Positions 47,241 to 57,090 of a stretch of DNA of 64,000 nucleotides are shown here, piece by piece. The notes under the pieces are model-generated. The model did not search any database. It was not told where the DNA came from and was given only the letters and a program-made list of their open reading frames with translations. Each line of letters starts with the position of its first letter. Position 1 is the first letter of the stretch. The translations under genes were made by a program, and so were the position numbers. The stretch is taken from contig KL197709.1 of assembly GCA_000697665.1 (NCBI GenBank), forward strand, positions 407,199 through 471,198. Reading direction: 5' to 3'. The stretch is from Jaapia argillacea MUCL 33604. Taxonomy: Eukaryota; Basidiomycota; Agaricomycetes; Jaapiales; Jaapiaceae.

Positions 47241-48481
47241 ATGTATTTTATTATTACCATCGGCGAATCAATCCCATTGCAAAAGAATTGTCCAACAATA
47301 ATCTTTTATTCACCATATCGCTGGGAATCACCGGACATCATTGGCGAAACCCTTTGCAATGTTGAGACTACCTCTTCGCATCGCTTGTGTTTGCCATCTT
47401 CAAGAACTCGTCACCAGCCGGACAAGCAATTGATCAACCTGCAAAATGCATGGAACTACATCCAAGATTTTTTCATTGCCCTTGCTGGACGGCTTCACGC
47501 TGCCCTACAGGCCTATGTTGAGAAACATCCATTTGGATGTCAGGATGTGGAGGAGTGCCTACTGTGGATCAAGGGAATATGCATTGAACTGGTGAGTTTG
47601 CATCCACAGCCATAAATGTCCTCTTGGTGTTAAGTAATGTCCAGACGCTTGGCAACATCTTGTGGGGAGAGGCTGTGATGTCTGGCCTCGCCGAGTACAA
47701 ACTCCATCCCGTTTTCTCCAACCTCTACTCTTTCTTTTTCTCGTACTTCACCAGGAATGATCCAACAAAGATTCCGGCAAATTGGACTCATGTTCATGGC
47801 TATTTCCGTGACACAACGTTCCCCAGTGTTTCCAGCAATGCCTTTACACACTGGCCGGCTGGAGAGTTGTGAGGTCACAGTGAGTTCCTTTTCCTGCACT
47901 GGCTTCCTTCTGTTTGTTCTGATTCGGTTCCTCTTAGGATATATCACTTCAGTGGGTCATTGAAACCCGTGTTCCTGAGTTCATTCGCCACTCTGACAAC
48001 ATGCCGCTGCAATATATATACCCTTATGAGAGACCTCTGCTTGGGCTCCCAGCGGTTGATTATATTTCAAACTATCTTCTGGTGAGCACCTCATTTTCGC
48101 TGAGATCTTTGTAGTGCTTTGTTGATACATCTTCAGCTGCTGAGACATCTCAGCTGGGACTCCCTCATTGCCAATGTCACCACATTATTACCCCACACCA
48201 GCACCCATTTGTGGCATGGAGGGGTGTCCATCACCCCCAGGCAACCCAGTCATGTAATGCGTTCAATCAAGGTGGCGTTGGAGCCTATGGCTGGTCCACG
48301 CATGGTCAACAGACCAATCACCAACTCCATTCGCTGAATTGTCTCCATTCATCAGGTCCAACTCCAGGTTTTGCAGGCCAAGTATACAGAAACTCTCAGA
48401 GCCTTGCAAAAGGCTTACAATGATCTCATGGCCCATCAAGCATCTTATGAGATGATAATTCCCTGGGCTCCTCATTCGTAG
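47241..48481 (+). pseudogene. U2 gene, module copy 2: paralogue of U1
   Basis: Begins 10 bases after the U1 stop; the ATG at 47241 is the most upstream in frame and is uncertain. Exon 1 (to 47591) has FFIALAGRLHAALQAYVEKHPFG and ends WIKGICIEL. Exon 2 (from 47645): TLGNILWGEAVMSGL, KLHPVFSNLYSFFFSYFTRND. Exon 3 (47938-48081): DISLQWVIETRVPEFIRHSD. Exon 4 (48137-48481) runs from LLRHLSWDSLIANV to a helical tail VQLQVLQAKYTETLRALQ, likely a coiled coil, ending in TAG. Exons 3 and 4 join in phase 0; the end of exon 2 is not clean. There is one TGA at 48335-48337, after SIR, where CGA would fit. The four-exon order is the same as U1, so the pair arose by tandem duplication. Function unknown. Confidence 0.6.
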
Positions 48482-48905
48482 TTAGCTCAGTCCATAGTTG
48501 TCATCAATAGTTTTCTGTACTCCAGTATCTATCTGTGCGTGTCGTGAATTCAATGCCCTCCGACCTCTCACCTGCTATGAAATATTTGACCACAATTCAA
48601 CTTATGTACTCAACTTGTTTGCTGGGTGTCCTCGCAAACCCCTGGTATTGCTATCAAACTGCGTTCACTCACCGTGTGTCTCAATACCATTGTTTACTGT
48701 TTCAAAATCTCTGTTGTCTTTGTCTTCCCTACCAATATTTGACTTCATTCAACCATTGTTTCACCAAGGGCTTCACCAGGAGTTCGTAATCCAACCGCCA
48801 GATACCCTTGTGAAGACGTTACTCTCTCGGCTTGACTTTCAGAGGGTGTTTTATGTCTCCGGTTATTCTGCTCAGTTGTTTGTCATTCACACTACCCAAG
48901 TTAGA
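48482..48905. other. No clear gene
   Basis: A plus-strand frame crosses this region into the minisatellite, but it has no recognisable motif, its start is unremarkable, and its second half is repeat. I treat it as non-coding. No inverted repeat that could mark the end of the KDZ module is visible here. Confidence 0.35.
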
Positions 48906-49710
48906 GTCTCTGGTCCTCCAATAAATTTTGATACTACTTTCCCTGGTCAGCCACCTATCTCCCACCCTCCCAAACTATCACCGGACCCTCCAAAGTACAT
49001 TAGTAAGTGTGTCAGGTCTTCCAACAAAATTTGACACTGCTTTCCCCGGTCACCTAATCATCTCCCACCCTCCCAAACTATCACCAGACACTCCAAAGTA
49101 CACCAGTGAGTGTCCCAGGTCTTCCAAAACATTTTGACACTGCTTTCCCCAGTCACCCAACCATCTCCCACCCTCCCAAACTATCACCAGACGCTCCAAA
49201 GTACACTAGTAAGTGTCCCAGGTCTTCCAAAACATTTTGAAACTGCTTTCCCCAGTCACCCAACCATCTTCCACCCTCCCAAACTATCACCGGACGCTCC
49301 AAAGTACACTAGTAAGTGTCCCAGGTCTTCCAAAAAATTGTGACACTGCCTTCCCCAGTCACCTGCCCATCTTCCACTCTCCCAAACTATCACCGGACCC
49401 TCCAAAGTACATTAGTTAGTGTCCCAGGTCGCCCAAAAAATTTTGACATGGCCTTCCCCAGTCACCCACCCATGTCACACCCTCCTAAACTATCACCAGA
49501 CCCTCCAAAGTACACTAGTCAGCATCCTAGGTCCTCCATTAAATTTTGACACTCCCTTCCCCAGTCACCCATTCATACCCCAACCTTATACACCCTCCCC
49601 AGACCCTCCAAAAGTCACTAGTTAGTGTCCCAGATACTCTGATAAATTTTGACTGTGCCTTCTCTGGTCACCCCCCCTCATACACCCTCCCCAGACCCTC
49701 CAAAGTAGCC
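48906..49710 (+). repeat. Minisatellite, 103-bp unit, about 7-8 copies
   Basis: The unit has the order attttgacactgc.ttccc, cagtcaccca.ccatctccca, ccctcccaaactatcaccag, accctccaaagtacactag and taagtgtcccaggtc.tcca. Successive units start 103 bases apart, with equivalent points at 49110, 49213, 49316 and 49419. Both outer units are more diverged, as expected for an array that grew from within. Since 103 is not a multiple of 3, the open frames rotate through all three phases and are not coding. Confidence 0.9.
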
Positions 49711-49849
49711 CTTGAGCATGTATTGTACCTTGGGACTGGTGTACAATTTACTCCTGGTCACCCTCCTCGGTTCATGGCCCCCCTCGGACACTAGCTACTG
49801 TACCATTTTGATCTATCCAGCACATCACACGTCTGTCATCATTGACTTA

Positions 49850-51328
49850 CCTTCTCCAAATGCCTAGCAAAACAAAAATTCGTGGGTCAGTTTGTTATTT
49901 CCAGTAAAAGTGAAGCTGCCAAGATGGTTGATGTAAGTATCTGAGATCGTAGCCCCCACCTCCCAGCATCTAAAATAAGTCATTCCACATCACTGAGACA
50001 TCTGACTGTTGACCAAACCAGTAATTTCCGCTTTTTGATGGGTGTTTCAGTGAAAAATGAGAGTCATCGGAATGTTGATGTAAGTATCTAGGATTGTAGC
50101 CCCTATCTAGAAGATCCTAGAATGGACTGTCTTACCTTATTTGACAGACTGTACCTCTGGCAAAATGCAAAATGATTTTAAAACGGGACACTTTTGAATT
50201 TTCTTTGGCTTGTACAAGGCTAAGTAATGATGCTACAAGCAAGATGGTGACAGATCCTGGTAGCCCTAGGTCTAGGGTATCCAATGAGACCAATATGACC
50301 AATATTTCTAAATTTGATAATATTGGTGGCACCTATATCATAGTAGTGTTTTCTGACACTTTTATATTTATGACAAAAATTTACATTTTAGGTGTAGTAC
50401 ATAGGTCATGTGACATCATGGCAGGAGAAATATACTTCACAGCTTTGTTCCAGAATTTTCTGGATTTGATTGGCTACATGTGCAGTAATTACCAAATTAG
50501 GATATTATATCATCCATAAAAAGCACTTCTGGGGTGAGCAGTATTTTATTCTGATTTTTCTAGATTTTTACATATTTTTCCCAGCTATATTGATGCATTT
50601 ACCATTTTAGGAAGGTCATGTGATCTGACAAACAATACCAACTGCCCTATTCTATCCCAGTATAATTTATTCTGATTTATTCTGATTTATCCTGATTTAT
50701 CCTAGCTCTATTGATGGATTTACCATTTTAGGAAGGTCATGTGACCTGCCAAACAATGCCAACTGCCCCACCCTACCCTAGTAGAATTTAATCTGATTTA
50801 ATGTGATTTTTCCTGATTTTCCTGGCTCTATTGATGGATTTACCATTTTAGGAAGGTCATGTGACCTGCCAAACAAAGCCAAGTGCCCCCTTACCCTAAT
50901 AGAATTTATTCTGATTTAATCTGATTTTTCCTGATTTTTCCTGGTCCTATTGATGGATTTACCATTTTAGGAAGATCATGTGACCTGCCAAACAAAGCCA
51001 ACTGCCCCTCCTACCCTAGTAGAATTTATTCTGATTTTTCCCGATTTTTTCCCTATTTTTCCATATTTTTCCTGGCCCAATCAATGGATTTACTATTTTA
51101 GGCAGGTTATGTGACCTGCCAAACAGCACCAACTGCCCCATCCCATCTAGTAGAATTTATTCCGATTTTTGCGATTTTTCGGTATTTTAATTGCAGGGGC
51201 ATAGCCAGATTGACCTTGCCAGAGGGCATTATAATGTCAACCACAACTAGCACACAGTAGCTAGTATCCGAATTGTAACTTGGCAGATGATAGTTAGCAA
51301 CTGACATTGTATTGTTGCTACAGGGACG
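49850..51328 (+). repeat. Single arm of a foldback repeat (copy X)
   Basis: Homologous over its length to the right arm of the foldback element at 60505-61953. Shared blocks include gtaagtatctaggattgtagccc, ctctggcaaaatgcaaa and gatgctacaag. A tandem module of about 120-125 bases also recurs, with accattttaggaaggtcatgtgacctgcc followed by accctagtagaatttattctgattt, five to six times from 50600 to 51180. The right end is gctacagggac (about 51319-51329), the same terminus as at 61943-61953. No left arm is present. No gene. Confidence 0.75.
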
Positions 51329-51380
51329 CCTCACAGGTTGAAGCTTGCATTTCATATATGTATTGGAAGCAGTCTTGCGT

Positions 51381-53191
51381 TGTGGGGAACCCAATCCGCC
51401 TACTAGCGGAATCGCGCCATTATACTGTTTCGACCGTAACTCCATCGAATCGGGTATACGACATCCCCTCTCTTCAGATCGAGTTGAACTCACAGTTTCA
51501 TACGATTTCGGACCCGACATTCCATTCCCCCACTCCTGACAACCACACAGCACTCAGTCCCATCTCAAATGAAACTCGACTCTCAGTAATTTGCTCCCTC
51601 GTCATTCCGAACTCGGAAATATCCAAACGTCCAAACGCACGCCCAATTCTCCTAACGATTCAATCGTATTCTGGATGACGTCGGAATTTCCTATCTGCTC
51701 CAACTCCGAGATTCCTCCCGAGACCAGATGTCCACCATTTCGCCTCCACGTTGCTCAGTATCGGGATTTCCAATGTTCTATGATTAGGACTGTATTCGAC
51801 CCAATGATACAATTCCGATGCACCTAGGAGTCTGGAACATCGGAATTCGACTCAAGACTAGTTGTTCACCATCTTGCCTCCACGTCATTCAGTATTGGGA
51901 ATTCCGACGTTATCAAGTTAGGAATGTATTCATCCCGACGATACAACTCCGATGCACCCGATGCGAACGTTCCTAGGACTCTGAGACACCCGATTCGACT
52001 CAGATCTCCTCCTTCACCACCTTGGACTTACAACCTTGCACGTCCCCAGAATCTCGACAATCTTATCAGGAAGTTCTTTATCTCGATGATCCGAGTCCCC
52101 AATACACTGCCACAACACGTTCCAATGATCCGATACTCTGGGATTTACAAAACACTTACATCACTCTCCACACCATCGCTTATTGACTTCTACACCTCAT
52201 GTTTGTGCTCTTGGACTGAGTCCTCGATCAGGAAGATACTTGCTTTAGGTTTCCGAGATTGACTACTATAGATCCAGCTCGTTCTGAGGCTTCTGTGCAC
52301 TTCCCCTTTCGGTCCGATACACCTCCGATAGGACCTCACTCACTTCCGAGGAATACTCAGTATGTTTTACCTCAGTTACTTGACTTCCGACTTGTCCCCC
52401 TCTTTCGTTGCACACTCCTTCACTTGATTCACCCTCATGTTGTCCCGAATTCACCTTTCCCTTTATCCTTTCCTATTCTGTAGCTACCTCATGTACTTAG
52501 GTATAAAAACCTGTCCGTAGCTACTTTCCCAATAACAATCTTTCATGATCTCTCTCATCCAGAGTTGCTCTCGGATGTCGTTCACCCTCACGCTCTCAAT
52601 CTAAGCTTGTCTTTGTGTCGCTCTCTAGTGTTCCCTCAGAATCTAACTGTGTCAGGCTTTGGACTTCTTTGTCTTCGGGATTTCCAGTTTTCTTACTTTC
52701 GACTTGTGTTGACGTTTCCCGACCTTCATGTTCTATCTCGATGCTTTCTTTTCGATTCATTCCGATCTTATTTCGTTCCGATTAGTGTTTTCCTTTCGGT
52801 CCTATCCCGATGTATTAGTTTCAGTCCGTTTTGATTTGATTTCTTAGTTTTCCTATCGTTTTAGTTTGTTTTCGTCACACGTCTTACAGTTAGTTTCGTC
52901 GTATCGTATCCTTAGATTTCCGAGTAGTCCGACTCGATTCCCGACGTTCCGGACACCCGCGCAAGTACTCGCCGTAGCGCACCCTCCCCTCAGGATTACT
53001 CCTCCACTATCGCTGTGTCGAGTCAAGTTTCCTTTTGTGTTCCGATTACTGGACACATCAATCCCGGACCTTACAAAGTCTGTCCTACGCATTCCCACAT
53101 TCCGAAACACTGATCCCTCCCGTTCTTTGATTTCCATTGAAGACGAACAACTACCCCTCACTCGGAACATACGCACCCCGAGTTCCCCACA
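51381..53191 (+). mobile_element. Solo LTR-alpha (copy 3) with target duplication
   Basis: The longest copy of the family, 1811 bases, from TGTGGGGAAC to GTTCCCCACA, a 10-base perfect inverted end pair. It is flanked by gcgt on both sides (51377-51380 and 53192-53195). It includes ggtataaaaacc near 52500 and an internal direct duplication of roughly 180 bases (around 51720-51900 and 51870-52010). No internal coding region, so it is a solo LTR left by recombination. Superfamily not assigned from the LTR alone. Confidence 0.85.
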
Positions 53192-53736
53192 GCGTTGCTT
53201 TAGAAGGGCTTGCTTTGCATTGCAATTCTTCTTGACATTTGATCTCGAGCGACAAATCTTGGTGGGGAGCTGGCAAGACATTCGCAGTGCTGCAGATGGC
53301 ACGTGAACTTTGGGAAGGTTTGAGATATGCGAGAGAGGGAAGGAAGGGATAGGCTGAGGAAAGCCCATAGAATGCAGGATGCAAGGTGAGGCTGGAGGAC
53401 TGGAAAGCAGCAAAGTTGGAGGGCTAGAAAGCGGCAAAGTCGAAGGGCTGGAAAGCAGAGAGAGGGAGATATGCCTCTCAGATGAATCGTCTGAGCCAAG
53501 CAGACCTTCAGGCTCATGGACATCGCCCTCTGCAGTAGCATGAAGGGCTTTGAGGAGGAGTGAACCAAAGTTGAATGGCACGGCGGGCGCTATGACGAAA
53601 GGGGAGAACTCCCTTCTAGAACGAGTCTAACAGAAATGATTAGACGGAGCAGCTGAGAGGATCAGAAGGGCTTACCATCTGTACCATTGAGCTCAAAGCC
53701 AAATGGCGTACAGCGGCTGGATTTGCGAAAGCCCAT
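53192..53736 (-). pseudogene. Short Ser/Leu/Pro-rich gene remnant cut by LTR-alpha copy 3
   Basis: On the minus strand, ATG at 53736 opens MGFRKSSRCTPFGFELNGTD and then a GTAAGC donor at 53675. The next segment (53626 down to 53192) reads TRSRREFSPFVIAPAVPFNFGSLLLKALHATA, then an acidic turn (GLLGSDDSSE) and a strongly repetitive Leu-Ser-Ser-Pro stretch. The frame runs straight into the LTR at 53191 and would continue in the 51 bases on its other side (51329-51380). The phase of the first intron does not fit cleanly, so the start is unsure. No domain recognised. Probably a lineage-specific orphan, disrupted by the LTR. Confidence 0.35.
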
Positions 53737-55637
53737 TAGGTTGGAACAAGCAAGGAATAAATCGACTTACAAGACTCAGGAAGAGCAAGGCAAAAGCATG
53801 AAACAACTGTAAAGACATCAAGAACGTCAGCGACTGTAGACAAAAAGCGACAACGAAAAGGGCTGGCACCCACAGCCTGAAGAGGCTACCACCACTGCTG
53901 GCCTGTAATGCCTATGAAGACTTCACAACACCTTTGCTAGGGATTGTAGAAGTGGGTGCCAGCAAACAATGACTCACCAGGTAGTTAGATAGATAGAAAA
54001 AGAGTGTGAGGTAGTGCAGGGGGTGTAGTGTAATGAATGGGCAGATGAACAAGATGAAGCTTGGAGATAGATAGATGGAGTGTTGTCTGTTCGCCGAACT
54101 TCCAGGCTCGCATTGTTTCACTTCCACAGGTCTCCGGCTGCATCAGTGGCGTCAAGCTGCTTGGGTGTTGGCTAACTTCATTCGCATATGCTGTTTGTCT
54201 CCCTTGATGTTAAGAATACTTCAATTATATCCTGAGCTTGCGTTCTCAAGCTCGGTACGATTTACAGTAATAACACTTCCTTAGGAATCGATGTAGATCC
54301 ATCTGATAGACAAGATAGGACCCTATAGCAAATGGACATATCTTGTTAGGGGTATCTGAATAAGGCTTCAGCTAGCCCCTTCTCATACACCAACACAAAA
54401 AACACCACGTCTCTCAAGAGCCTGCTGATAGCTTTCAACAGCACTCCCCTCTGTCCCAAACACCTCTACCTCCATGCCTTCAACATCTCCAGCCACTGTA
54501 TGACCATCAGAGCTGTCAACATGTAGTCAGCATGGCACCACAGTCAAATTTAACCAAGAGGGCTCACAGAGTTTGAAAGACGCCCGTTGTCTTACTGGTA
54601 TACACGCTATCACGCACCGAAAGGGGTGGTGAGGGGTAGGACAATGATCACTAATCGTCGACCAAAAAAACAACCAACACCAACAACAAAATATGCTGAC
54701 TCTGGATCAGTCATTGATCGGGAGATTTGAGTTTCAGGGGCAAGAAGTGCACTTTATCTTATCTCGGTAGTCAAGGATTCCCGTGAAGAAGTCAGGACTG
54801 ATGGCTTCTTGGAGGCTTTTGAGACTTCTCAAAAACTGGTCACTACTTCGGAACTGCTCAGGATGCTCTAAGGGCTGAGGCTTAACAGCTGGCTGAGCTT
54901 AAGTCACACTGATATTCTTGGGGTGCAAAAGTTGTTATCATTCTATCCTAGCAGTCCTTATATACTGTGGCACTCAACTGTGCATTACAGTGCATTGTAT
55001 AATAATGTGCAGTATCGATTCCGCGCAGCAATGTTTGGCTTGCTGGAAAATTCCCACATATAGCAACTCTCCCACGAAACCATGTGTGACCTCTCCTTAT
55101 ATAGCATTTTTTGCTGACAAAGCAGATTTTTGATGAAACTGACACTGCAGATCAATATGCAACGCACTGTAAACAAGCATAAATAGTCCAAAAAGTCGCA
55201 AAATATAATAAGTAGCCAATCAGAGTCCTTCCCCAGACTGCGATCAATCAGAACCATGCTGCAGCTGCAGACACCCTTGTGATCCTGTCAGGACCCACAT
55301 GGACAGCTCTGTGGATGTGCAGGCCTAGACACTTCTTTCCCTATGACATCATGGCTTCCAGACTCTCCTGCTGTCACTCTGCTGAGATGCTGGCTTGTCT
55401 ATGTGCTTCCTTGTCCTCTTTTGCCTTGGACAGTCTGATCTCCTCCTCAGGATCACTCTCCCTTTATCCTCCCAGGGCCTCTAAAATCACGGAAAATTTA
55501 CCAAAAATTCCCTTATGCTTTTAGACTATCCTAGGAATTATCTCATGATGCCTGTTATCCTAGATCCTCTAATATTGGCCAATTGAGGGTATCATACTCC
55601 TTTCAGAGGTGAATCATTGGTCTGTAGTGTCTAAAGT
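53737..55637. other. Long gene-poor stretch
   Basis: About 1.9 kb without a convincing gene. It holds short gata-type microsatellites (near 53985 and 54065) and an A/C-rich tract near 54663 (accaaaaaaacaacc). A stretch from 55490 to 55637 probably belongs to the same dispersed element as R1 but lies beyond what the first copy shows. No RNA gene with clear A and B boxes. Confidence 0.4.
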
Positions 55638-56075
55638 GTCATTTCCTAAGGAATTCTGAAGGGGTAGATTGGTCCTAATGGTCTCTTTGAAGGATCTGGA
55701 CATTTCCAGACATGTTTTGGGTGGGAAACCAACCCTTGAGAAAATAAATGGAGAGCTATCACCAAGGGACTATCCGCCCAGCACATTATTCCCAATTTCC
55801 TTCAAATACTGACACCTTTAGGCTTCTAAGGGTCTTCCAGAAGGTCAATCTGATAGTATCATTAGACATTACAGAAGTGGCAAAAAGGACAACAATGATA
55901 GAGCAGACTGAAACACTGAGAGTGACACCTATAAATGTGACGGTACCGAGGGTTCGTATGACTAATCAGAGTGATGGGAAAATGAGTGGAAGTAGGGCTT
56001 GAGGGAGACATGGAAAGTGTAGAAATATAACAAAATAGGGGGGTCCAGGTATGCGACCTGGGACGATACCTGATA
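55638..56075 (+). repeat. Dispersed repeat R1, copy 2
   Basis: Near-identical to 1-440, starting at gtcatttcctaagg and ending after acctgata at 56075. Here it adjoins the 3' part of a minus-strand pseudogene (RNase H1 N-terminal-like). The same right terminus beside two unrelated genes shows that 440 and 56075 are a true element end. Confidence 0.78.
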
Positions 56076-57090
56076 ATGCAGTACCAGCGTCTTGTGGCCT
56101 CAGGCTGGCTTTGGCAAGGGTGGACGACTGGAACAAGAATCCTTGTTGTTAAGATCATTACTTCAACAAAGTATACGATGTAAGACTTGAATACTTCTCT
56201 GATGATACCTAGGCTACAGCCCCAGAAGTAGAACGACGAGAGAATGAGAGACTATCAGAGGTTTCCAGACAGATGATCAGACAGAGGTCAAGTTTGGACA
56301 ATGCAAATAAAGATAAAGATCTATATTGACAAAGTGAACAAGATGGGGAATACTAGCGAATACAGGGAAGTATATATACTAGGATGAAGCACAGTCTGCA
56401 GTCCGTAAGGGGTCTGTAGTCTGTAGTCGTCGAAGTGAGTCAGAAGGAATAGGGGTCCATAGTCCGTAGTCTGGGTTGTACTGGAAGGTGGAGTGACGAG
56501 GTGACGAGGAGTCAGAGTGACAAAGATGAAGGATAATGCACTAGAGGCTGGATGTGCAGGAATGAGGATGTGTCAAAGGGATGTCGAAGGGATATGAACC
56601 CATCCCTTGTATTCAGGAGGAATATGATTGTAGTGCTTGATTATCCATATATGGAAGGATCAGATATCCTTGAGGAGTGTCGAGATAACAAGAAAAACAA
56701 AAATAGGCGTAGTGTGGTGTGATTCTTAACACTTGTTGCACCCAATTGCTTGGCCTCTATAAACTCGCTGAGCACTTCTTCATAGGAGTCGTACCCTTGA
56801 AAGACTTGAAATGGAACTCCTTTCACCCTAGCATTGGCTTCCCTCCTATTTCCAGGTCAGCAAAAGGATTTGTTGATGAATGATTGACATCCATACCAAT
56901 CAGTGAAGATACCCACCTGCACGCCCTTGTAAATAATGTAGAAGTGCCGAGCGTTTATGGGGCAGTCTGTTGGGATGACTTGCAGCAGTGGCAGCAGAGG
57001 GCCAGTTGCTGGAGGAGGGAGTCGGCCTTGAGCAATCATCAGCTTGCCTTGGGTTTCAGCTACCTGCAGGGTATTGAGGGCCTCCTCCAT
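56076..57090 (-). pseudogene. Gene remnant with RNase H1 N-terminal (viroplasmin-like) domain, split by a solo LTR
   Basis: The minus strand from 57090 reads MEEALNTLQVAETQGKL, a Pro-rich linker, and then RHFYIIYKGVQVGIFTDWYGCQSFINKSF. After a break it continues with ARVKGVPFQVFQGYDSYEEVLSEFIEAKQLG (about 56840-56740). The pattern (aromatic YxVYKG.xxGIfxxW, a Cys/Val-containing turn, then F.sYeeA) is that of the RNase H1 N-terminal/caulimovirus viroplasmin fold, which binds RNA-DNA hybrids in known members. The solo LTR at 56147-56732 splits it: the remainder resumes at 56141 as LVPVVHPCQSQPEATRRW and stops at the edge of repeat R1 (56075). An in-frame stop near 56858 adds to its pseudogene status. 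No catalytic RNase H domain is visible. Confidence 0.5.
56147..56732 (-). mobile_element. Solo LTR of a second family (LTR-beta) with 5-bp target duplication
   Basis: 586 bases starting TGTTAAGATCA and ending TGATTCTTAACA (plus strand), so the ends are inverted. Flanked by cttgt at 56142-56146 and 56733-56737. Orientation is inferred as minus from the short A/T-rich promoter-like stretch (tatatatacta near 56373, read on the complement) and is uncertain. No internal region. Inserted in the RNase H1-like remnant. Confidence 0.85.

Noticed and set aside
40551-48481. UGA recoding (selenocysteine or stop reassignment) as the reason for many in-frame TGAs
   Set aside because: No SECIS-like element sought or seen, TGAs align with arginine positions rather than Cys, other stops and frame changes are also present, and Agaricomycetes use the standard code.
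48498-49034. A 178-codon plus-strand frame after U2
   Set aside because: No motif, second part is minisatellite, no intron or start support.
52853-53581. 242-codon minus-strand frame spanning LTR-alpha copy 3 and its flank
   Set aside because: A chance fusion of the gene remnant with antisense LTR sequence; the LTR boundary with its target duplication falls at 53191.
54570-54650. tRNA-like segment (gttgtcttactggtatacacgctatc) suggestive of an A box
   Set aside because: No B box (GGTTCRANYCC) at the right distance and no acceptor stem pairing seen.
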